DNA of 11,006 nt, from positions 1 through 11,006 of the forward strand of contig JAJXZZ010000065.1 in assembly GCA_021779795.1 (NCBI GenBank). Direction: 5' to 3'. Shown in pieces: positions 5,707 through 11,006 of the stretch (positions are counted from its first letter, which is position 1; every line of letters begins with the position of its first letter). Source of the DNA: Acidobacteriota bacterium. GTDB taxonomy: Bacteria > Acidobacteriota > Vicinamibacteria > Vicinamibacterales > Fen-181. The position numbers and the translations under genes are program-made. The notes beneath the pieces are model-generated. The model did not search any database, was not told the DNA's origin, and saw only the letters and a program-made list of their open reading frames with translations.

Positions 5707-5857
5707 CCCGCGTGACCTCCAGAAGTCCGCCGGGCTTCGGCGCCCCGGCCGGGCCGGTGTCGCCTGGTTTCAAGGCTGAAGCTGCTCGAGCAAGCCTCGC
5801 CCTCCCGGAGAACGACGTCTCAGCGTCGGCGCCCGACCTCTCCGCGCCAGCCCCCGA

Positions 5858-7105
5858 TTACACCCCGTATTTCTCGATAATCCCCTTCTTGTCCAGCCCG
5901 AGGATGCCGTACTTCGCGCCCACCTTCTTGAACGCCTCGAGCGCGTCCTTCAGCATCGGGACGTCGTGGTCGGCCGACATCTGCGTCCGGATCCGCGCCT
6001 GCCCGGCCGCCACCACCGGGAAGAAGAACCCGATGACGTAGACGCCCTCCTGGAACAGGTCCCGCGCGATGTCCTGGCTCAGCTTCGCGTTGAAGAGCAT
6101 GATCGGCACGATCGGGCTCGCGCCCTCCTTGATGACGAACCCGGCCTCGGGCACCGCCTGCCGCCAGAACTTCTGGTTCTCCTCGAGCCGGTCGCGCCGC
6201 TCGGTGCTGCCGCTCAGGATGTCGAGCACCTTGATCGCCGCGGCCGCGATCGGCGGCGGCACGGCGTTGCTGAACAGGTAGGGCCGCGCCTTCTGCCGGC
6301 ACAGCTCGACGATCTCCTTCCGCCCCGACACGCAGCCGCCGCTCGCCCCGCCGAGCGCCTTGCCGAGCGTCGTCGTGAGGATGTCGATCTTGCCGACCAC
6401 GCCGAAGTGCTCGTGCGTGCCGCGCCCGGTCTTGCCCATGAACCCGCTCGCGTGGCTGTCGTCCACGAACACCAGCGCGTCGTACTTCTCGGCGAGCGCG
6501 CAGATCTCGTCGAGCGGCGCGAGGTCGCCGTCCATGCTGAACACGCCGTCGGTGATGATGAGCCGCACGCGCTTGTCCTGGTGCTCCTGGAGCTTCTGCT
6601 CGAGGTGCTTCATGTCGGCGTGCTTGTAGGTGTCCTGCATCGCCTTGCACAGCCGCATCCCGTCCACGATGCTCGCGTGCACCAGGCGGTCGGCGATCAT
6701 CACGTCCTGGTCGTTGAGCACCGCCTCGAACACGCCGCCGTTGGCGTCCATGCAGCTCGGGAAGAGGATCGTGTCCTCGGTGCCGAGAAACGCGGTCAGT
6801 TTCCGCTCGAGCTCGCGGTGGATGTCCTGCGTGCCGCAGATGAACCGCACGCTCGACATCCCGTAGCCGCGCTCGTCGAGGCCGCGGTGCGCGGCCGCCA
6901 CCACCTCGGGGTGCGAGGAGAGGCCGAGGTAGTTGTTCGAGCACAGGTTCACCACGCGCCTGGGCGGCTCGCCGGCCGGGAACTCGACCGAGATGCCCGC
7001 CGCCTGGGGCGAGTGGATGAACCGCTCCTGCTTGAAGATCCCCTTCTCGCGGATCCCGTCGAGCTCGGCCCGGTAGGCCTCCTGCACGCTTGCTGGATAC
7101 GCCAT
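5858..7105 (-). CDS. kbl: Glycine C-acetyltransferase (2-amino-3-ketobutyrate CoA ligase)
   Basis: A 415-residue PLP enzyme of the alpha-oxoamine synthase family. Kbl converts 2-amino-3-oxobutyrate plus CoA to glycine and acetyl-CoA, the second step of threonine breakdown after threonine dehydrogenase. RFIHSPQAAGISVE (28-41), NLCSNNYLGLSSHP (53-66) and VRFICGTQDIHRELE (86-100) match Kbl more than BioF or serine palmitoyltransferase. FVDDSHASG (213-221) supplies the PLP-ring Asp215 and His218, and TLGKALGGASGG holds the Schiff-base Lys249. It is slightly longer than E. coli Kbl (about 398) because of a small insert near residue 44 and a C-terminal tail. ATG at 7103-7105 has GGAGAGGAA at 7109-7117. 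It follows acpS by 16 bp, so they are co-transcribed. No tdh is in the window. A related oxoamine synthase activity cannot be ruled out. Confidence 0.93.
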   Translation of the reverse strand: MAYPASVQEAYRAELDGIREKGIFKQERFIHSPQAAGISVEFPAGEPPRRVVNLCSNNYLGLSSHPEVVAAAHRGLDERGYGMSSVRFICGTQDIHRELERKLTAFLGTEDTILFPSCMDANGGVFEAVLNDQDVMIADRLVHASIVDGMRLCKAMQDTYKHADMKHLEQKLQEHQDKRVRLIITDGVFSMDGDLAPLDEICALAEKYDALVFVDDSHASGFMGKTGRGTHEHFGVVGKIDILTTTLGKALGGASGGCVSGRKEIVELCRQKARPYLFSNAVPPPIAAAAIKVLDILSGSTERRDRLEENQKFWRQAVPEAGFVIKEGASPIVPIMLFNAKLSQDIARDLFQEGVYVIGFFFPVVAAGQARIRTQMSADHDVPMLKDALEAFKKVGAKYGILGLDKKGIIEKYGV

Positions 7106-7121
7106 AAGTTCCTCTCCGCTA

Positions 7122-7502
7122 TCAGCCTTCGAGAACCACGCTGGCCGCCGCGACCTCCCGCGTCGTCGCCAGCGCCAGATGCACCCGGCACACGCCCTGG
7201 CGCGCCGCCTCGGCGGCCACCTCGCCGCGGAGCACCAGCGTCACCGCGCCGCGCGAGCGACCCGGCACCACCTCCATGTCCTTCCAGGACATCCGGCCGA
7301 CCAGCCCGGTGCCGAGCGCCTTGAGCGCCGCCTCGCGGGCGGCGAACCGCGCCGAGAGGTGCTCGGCCGGCCGGCGCTGCCGCGCGCACCAGGCGCGCTC
7401 CGCCTCGGAGAACAGGCCGGCGACGAACCCCTCGTCGTGGCGGGAGGCGACGCGCGAGAACCGCGCGACATCGACGAGGTCGAACCCGGTGCCAAGAATC
7501 AC
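7122..7502 (-). CDS. acpS: Holo-[acyl-carrier-protein] synthase
   Basis: A 126-residue 4'-phosphopantetheinyl transferase of the AcpS type. It moves phosphopantetheine from CoA to a serine of acyl carrier protein in the cytoplasm, activating it for fatty acid synthesis. The opening VILGTGFDLVDVARF carries the Mg-binding Asp8. The second signature, RFAAREAALKALGTG (52-66), carries Glu57, matching the FAxKEAxxKAxGTG motif. Length equals the family norm. GTG at 7500-7502 is chosen because the family starts one or two residues before the I-x-G-x-G-x-D motif; the frame stays open upstream but has no AcpS similarity there. First gene of the acpS-kbl unit, divergent from the phosphatase gene. Confidence 0.94.
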   Translation of the reverse strand: MILGTGFDLVDVARFSRVASRHDEGFVAGLFSEAERAWCARQRRPAEHLSARFAAREAALKALGTGLVGRMSWKDMEVVPGRSRGAVTLVLRGEVAAEAARQGVCRVHLALATTREVAAASVVLEG

Positions 7503-7676
7503 GGCCGGCTCGGCGGGGGCCCGGGCCACGGCGGCCCGGAAGAAGAAGACACGAGCGATCGGCGGCAGTCTAGCATACACTGCTCCGAGAGCCCCCGGCG
7601 CGGCGCCGGGCCCGCCCCCGCGCGGAACCAGGCCGGCGGCGCCCTCGTCTCTTACGGTGTCAGGGCGAAGCCTGCC
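7503..7676. promoter_or_regulatory. Divergent intergenic region between acpS and the phosphatase gene
   Basis: These 174 bases must hold promoters for both directions. The only AT-leaning patch is around 7569-7582 (TCTAGCATACACT), which offers -10-like hexamers on both strands (minus TATGCT, plus CATACA or TAGCAT), but without a convincing -35 partner. A strong GC hairpin, CCCGGCGC-G-GCGCCGGG (7594-7610), lies on the phosphatase side and could affect its leader. Promoter assignment is tentative. Confidence 0.35.
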
Positions 7677-8822
7677 ATGCGCGCGAGAAAACGCCGCCTC
7701 ACCGACAACGCCCGCGCCTTCCTCGACGCGTACACCAACGGGTTGAAGCGCGAGGACGTGCAGCGGCTCTTCACCCGCGACACCCGCGAGGCCTACCGGT
7801 TCTTCGCCCGCCACTTCGACGAAAAGGAACTGGCGGCCCTGCCCCGGCGCAAGCGGTGGCGGGCGCGGGCCCGCCTGTTCTTCTGGGCCTTCACCCTCCG
7901 TCTCTCGCCCGCCCGGCGCCTGCTCTACGGCGTGGCGCTGGTGCTCTGCCTGATCGGGTTCCTCGAACTGTTCCGCGGCTTCGGCGGGTCGTTCCCCATC
8001 CCCACCTGGGCGCAGGGCAGCGGCAAGCTGTTCCTCGGCGTCCTGGCGCTGAATCTGCTGGTCCTGCTCGAGGTGGCCGACCGGCTCTCGCTCAAGAACG
8101 ACCTCGAGATCGCGCGGGAAATCCAGTACGCGATGCTGCCGCAGGCCGCCTACGACTCCCCCGTCCTCGAGGCGTTCGGCCTGACGCGCCCGGCCAACAC
8201 GGTCGGCGGCGACTTCTACGACGTCCTGCCGCTCCCCGACGGCCGCGTCATCGTCACGCTCGGCGACGTGGCCGGCAAGGGGAGCCCGGCGGCCCTGCTG
8301 ATGGCCCTGCTGCTGGCGATGTTCCGGACGCTGGTCGACGAGGGGCTCGAGGCGGCGGCGCTGGCCGAACGGCTCAACGTGCAGGTGTCGCGCCACGCCC
8401 CCGCCTCCCGCTTCATCACCCTGTTCTTCGCCACCTGCGACCCGGCGACGGGCCGCACGGTGTACGTGAACGCCGGGCACATGCCAGGCCTGCTCTGCCG
8501 CCGCGACGGCACGATCGAGCGCCTGTCGGGCGGCGGGATTGCGCTCGGGATGTTCGACCGCTCCAAGTACGAGGCGCACGAGACGGTGATCGAGCCCGGG
8601 GAGACGCTGGTGCTCTACAGCGACGGCGTCACCGAGGCGGAGAACCACAAGGGGGTGGCGTTCGAGGAGTCCGGCCTCGAGCGTGTCATCACCGCCCGCG
8701 CGCAGGCGTCGCCCCGCGAACTGGCGGCCGAGATCGTCAGGGTCGTCGAGGCTCACGCGCAGGAGACCTACCTGGCCGACGACCTGACGGTGCTCGTGGT
8801 GAGGAGGAAAGCGGTGTCATGA
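7677..8822 (+). CDS. Membrane-anchored PP2C-type (SpoIIE/RsbU) serine/threonine phosphatase
   Basis: A 381-residue protein. A cytoplasmic N-terminal module (about 8-75, LTDNARAFLDAYTNGLKRED) leads to two predicted transmembrane segments (about 82-99 and 117-133). A short coiled linker (134-155, with the EIAREIQYAMLPQ entry helix) joins them to a SpoIIE/RsbU phosphatase domain (about 165-376). Metal-binding motifs are intact: GGDFYD (177-182, D179), GDVAGKG (196-202, D197), YSDGVTE (314-320, D316) and ADDLT (367-371, D368/D369). Such enzymes usually dephosphorylate anti-anti-sigma factors in partner-switching pathways; no such partner is in the window. There is no HAMP, GAF or PAS sensor, so the membrane module itself may sense the signal. 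ATG 7677 has a weak ribosome site (AGGGCGAAG). The TGA overlaps the next gene's ATG. Confidence 0.92.
   Translation: MRARKRRLTDNARAFLDAYTNGLKREDVQRLFTRDTREAYRFFARHFDEKELAALPRRKRWRARARLFFWAFTLRLSPARRLLYGVALVLCLIGFLELFRGFGGSFPIPTWAQGSGKLFLGVLALNLLVLLEVADRLSLKNDLEIAREIQYAMLPQAAYDSPVLEAFGLTRPANTVGGDFYDVLPLPDGRVIVTLGDVAGKGSPAALLMALLLAMFRTLVDEGLEAAALAERLNVQVSRHAPASRFITLFFATCDPATGRTVYVNAGHMPGLLCRRDGTIERLSGGGIALGMFDRSKYEAHETVIEPGETLVLYSDGVTEAENHKGVAFEESGLERVITARAQASPRELAAEIVRVVEAHAQETYLADDLTVLVVRRKAVS
8802..8822 (+). promoter_or_regulatory. Coupled stop/start with strong ribosome site
   Basis: AGGAGG (8802-8807) lies inside the last codons of the phosphatase gene, 11 nt before ATG 8819. The ATG shares bases with the phosphatase TGA (ATGA, 8819-8822). 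This indicates one transcript and coupled translation of phosphatase and peptidase. Confidence 0.75.
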
Positions 8823-11006
8823 CCCGCCTGCTGGCGGTCCTCGCGCTGGCGGCGTGCCTCGGCGGCGCCCCCGCCGCGCAGCCGAAGCCGGCAGCCGACC
8901 CCGCGGCCGCGCTGCTGGCAAGGCTCGAGCAGGTGCTGCGCGAGGGTTCGCCGGACGCCTATCTCGAACTGCTCACCCCCGGCGCCGACAGGCCGGCGGC
9001 CGCCGAGTTCGCGCGCGAGGTCGTCCTTCACGGCGTCACGCGCGCGGCCGTGAAGGAGCGCGACCGGGCCGGCCTTCCCGGCGTCGCGCCGGGGGACGGC
9101 GCTCGCCTGCTCGTCGAGGCGCTGCTCGAATCGGGCGGCCAGGCCCGCGTGCTCACGCTGCAGCTCGACGTCGGCCGGACGGGGCCCGGAGCCGACGCGC
9201 CCTGGGGGATCGCCTCGCAGAAGCTGGTGGGCACGTTCCAGGGCCTCTACCGGCTCACGCTCGATCCGGAGCGGCAGGTGGCCGTGCGGGACCTGGTCGT
9301 CACGGCCGATGACCTGAAGCTCGTGGTGCCCGAGGGCTCCCTGTTCTTCGCCCGGGCCGAGGGCGGCCCCACGGCCGTCGTCATCCTGGGGCGAGGGGAG
9401 ATGACGTTCTCGCCGGCGCCGGCCGCCGAGCGCTCCCAGATGCGCGTGTTCGCCGGCAGCGACGTCCTCCAGACGCCGTTCGACGGGGCGCTCGTGCGCA
9501 TCAACCCGGGCGACTTCGCGTCGCACGTCACGGCGCGCGAGATGGTCGAGCGCCCGCCCGAGGCGCGCGAGTTCAAGCGCGCCGACGACCTCTTCCGGCA
9601 GGAGGTGGCGAAGTCGTTCAGCCTCGACCTCGGCGACCTGAGCTCCGACACCTGGTACGTGCTGCCTTCGGCCGGCGACTTCCTCGCCGAGGTCCGCACC
9701 CGCCGCTTCGACACGCTCACCTACTCCCGCGTGGGCAGCCAGATCGAGGACATCTCGCTGTTCGACCGGAAGAAGCGGCGCAACCTCTCGGTCTACTCGT
9801 CCGCGGCCCACCTCGAACGATACGGCCGCTTCTACAGCGACGACGAGACGATCGACTACCGCGTCGCCTCCTACGGCGTGGACGTCCGCTACGACCCGGA
9901 GTCGCGCGTGTTCCAGGGGCTGACCAGCCTGGCCATCCAGGTCGTCGCGCCGTCGCTCGGCACCCTCACGATCCGCCTGGCCGACCCGCTGGCGGTGCGG
10001 GCGGTCGTGTCTCCGGAGTTCGGCCGCCTGATGAGCATGCGGGTCCGGGGGCAGAACAGCGTCATCGTCAGCCTGCCGGGAATCGTGCCCAAGGGAACGG
10101 TCCTGCACCTGCTGGTCAGCTACGCGGGCGCGCTCGACCCGCAACCGGTCGATCGGGAGGCCGTGACGCAGGAGGTCCGCCGCGGGATCCTGGCCCAGGA
10201 AGAAGAGGAGATCCCGCTCGAGGAGAGCGACCTCTACAGCAACCGCAGCTACTGGTACGCGCAGGCGCAGACGCTCGGCTACGCGCCCGCCACCATCACC
10301 GTCACGGTGCCGGAGCCCTGGAGCATCGTGGCCAGCGGCGAGCTGGTGTCGGTGGTGCCGGCGCCCGGGCCGGTGCAGAAGAAGGCGCGGCTCCGCCAGT
10401 TCTCGTTCCGGGCCGCGCAGCCGGTGCGCTACCTGTCGTTCCTCGCGGCGAAGCTGGCGCCCGCGCGCACCGAGCGCCTGTCGCTCAAGACGGCCGAAGC
10501 GGCTACCCGGCTGCCGCGCGCGGGGGGCGTCTACTACGACGACGTGGACCTGGCCGTCAGGACGAACCCGCGGCAGCACTCGCGCAGCCGGGAGTTGCTG
10601 AAGACGACGGCCGACATCGTGCGATACTACACGTCGCTCATCGGCGACTTCCCCTACCACGCCCTGACCGTCGCCGCCGTCGAGCGGCGCCTGCCGGGCG
10701 GGCACAGCCCGCCCTACATGACCGTGCTCGCCACGCCGGGACCGAAGTCGAACGTGACCTGGGGCGACGACCCCGCCGTCCTCCCGGACTTCCCCGACTA
10801 CTTCATCGCCCACGAGGTGGCGCACCAGTGGTGGGGGCAGGCGGTCGGCTGGAAGAACTACCACGAGCAGTGGCTGAGCGAGGCGTTCGCCCAGTACTTC
10901 GCCGCGCTCTACGCGGAGCACTCGCGCGGCGCCGGCCTGTTCGACCAGGTCATCCGCCGCATGCAGAACTGGGCGGTCGCCGAGTCCAACCAGGGCCCGG
11001 TTTACC
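8819..11006 (+). CDS. Exported M1-like zinc metallopeptidase, partial (runs off the window)
   Basis: At least 729 residues, cut by the right edge. The N-terminus MTRLLAVLALAACLGG has a lipobox-like LAAC (Cys13), and an alternative signal-peptidase I site at APA-A (about 17-20), so it is exported and possibly a lipoprotein. About 600 residues of mostly beta-rich sequence precede the catalytic core, longer than in simple aminopeptidases. The core has HEVAHQWWG (665-673) and WLSEAF (686-691), giving HExxH-18-E with zinc ligands H665, H669 and E688 and catalytic E666, as in gluzincin family M1. The GxMEN substrate motif expected before HExxH is not visible; PGGHSPPYM (626-634) lies there instead, so aminopeptidase activity is uncertain. 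ATG 8819 overlaps the phosphatase stop (ATGA), with AGGAGG at 8802-8807. The frame stays open with strongly GC-ending codons throughout. Confidence 0.93.
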   Translation, partial: MTRLLAVLALAACLGGAPAAQPKPAADPAAALLARLEQVLREGSPDAYLELLTPGADRPAAAEFAREVVLHGVTRAAVKERDRAGLPGVAPGDGARLLVEALLESGGQARVLTLQLDVGRTGPGADAPWGIASQKLVGTFQGLYRLTLDPERQVAVRDLVVTADDLKLVVPEGSLFFARAEGGPTAVVILGRGEMTFSPAPAAERSQMRVFAGSDVLQTPFDGALVRINPGDFASHVTAREMVERPPEAREFKRADDLFRQEVAKSFSLDLGDLSSDTWYVLPSAGDFLAEVRTRRFDTLTYSRVGSQIEDISLFDRKKRRNLSVYSSAAHLERYGRFYSDDETIDYRVASYGVDVRYDPESRVFQGLTSLAIQVVAPSLGTLTIRLADPLAVRAVVSPEFGRLMSMRVRGQNSVIVSLPGIVPKGTVLHLLVSYAGALDPQPVDREAVTQEVRRGILAQEEEEIPLEESDLYSNRSYWYAQAQTLGYAPATITVTVPEPWSIVASGELVSVVPAPGPVQKKARLRQFSFRAAQPVRYLSFLAAKLAPARTERLSLKTAEAATRLPRAGGVYYDDVDLAVRTNPRQHSRSRELLKTTADIVRYYTSLIGDFPYHALTVAAVERRLPGGHSPPYMTVLATPGPKSNVTWGDDPAVLPDFPDYFIAHEVAHQWWGQAVGWKNYHEQWLSEAFAQYFAALYAEHSRGAGLFDQVIRRMQNWAVAESNQGPVY

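Noticed and set aside
5750..5800. Palindromes after kbl (TGCTCGAGCA; GCCGGG/CCCGGC) as a rho-independent terminator
   Set aside because: Short stems without a following T-run on the minus strand, so not called.
5966..7324. 452-codon open frame on the plus strand
   Set aside because: Antisense to kbl and acpS; His/Leu/Arg-rich with no recognisable domain.
7122..8756. 544-codon minus-strand frame ending in AcpS
   Set aside because: Only the last 126 codons resemble AcpS. The upstream part is antisense to the phosphatase gene and low in complexity, so it is not a fusion.
8768..10921. 717-codon open frame on the minus strand
   Set aside because: Antisense to the M1-like peptidase, which has HExxH-18-E, a signal peptide and a strong ribosome site. 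The minus frame is Arg/Glu/Val-rich low-complexity sequence, typical of GC-rich antisense reading.
1..11006. CRISPR array, tRNA or rRNA genes, IS elements
   Set aside because: No regularly spaced identical repeats, no tRNA-like cloverleaf or rRNA sequence, and no transposase were seen; the only repeats are the attC arms.

Overview
The window is a GC-rich piece of bacterial chromosome, probably from a soil or environmental organism. Codons are strongly GC-ending from about 4.5 kb onward. The gene content (an integron integrase with an extra N-terminal domain, a membrane-anchored PP2C phosphatase, an M1-like metallopeptidase and a kbl gene behind acpS) would fit Acidobacteriota, but this placement is inference and no marker gene here settles it.

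Positions 1-4499 hold an integron. The integrase gene (intI, 3209-4499, + strand) faces away from a cassette array read on the minus strand. Next to the array is an attI site at 2821-2840 whose L/R core pair closely resembles the end of class 1 attI. The cassettes, in order from attI, are: (1) a DUF3883-domain, PD-(D/E)xK-like protein (1954-2805) with attC1 (1880-1952); (2) a BrnT/BrnA toxin-antitoxin pair (1304-1824) with its own promoter and attC2 (1236-1309); (3) an unrecognised ORF (672-1106) with a degraded attC3 (717-792); (4) a RibD-C/DHFR-like reductase (7-675) whose attC would lie just beyond the left edge. The attC sites share almost identical inner arms, with the extra unpaired base on the expected side. 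The integrase is broken: a deletion of about 55-60 bp with a frameshift separates the first catalytic arginine from the HxxR box and the tyrosine. The array therefore looks fixed unless an integrase acts from elsewhere.

Positions 4551-4967 are decaying DNA. They hold a DUF1697 pseudogene that kept its two ends but lost about 100 codons from the middle, and a 49-codon ORF of unknown status.

Positions 5011-7502 carry ordinary metabolic genes on the minus strand: acpS (holo-ACP synthase), then kbl (glycine C-acetyltransferase) 16 bp downstream, then an aspartate/glutamate racemase-family gene after a 151 bp gap.

Positions 7677-11006 run on the plus strand, divergent from acpS. A two-TM-segment PP2C (SpoIIE/RsbU-type) phosphatase overlaps by ATGA the start of a large exported M1-like metallopeptidase, which runs off the right edge. 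The overlap suggests translational coupling between a signalling phosphatase and an envelope peptidase.

The most interesting part is the integron: a dead integrase, a candidate defence gene in first position, a toxin-antitoxin cassette with its own promoter, and one cassette whose stop codon appears to have been lost together with its attC core.
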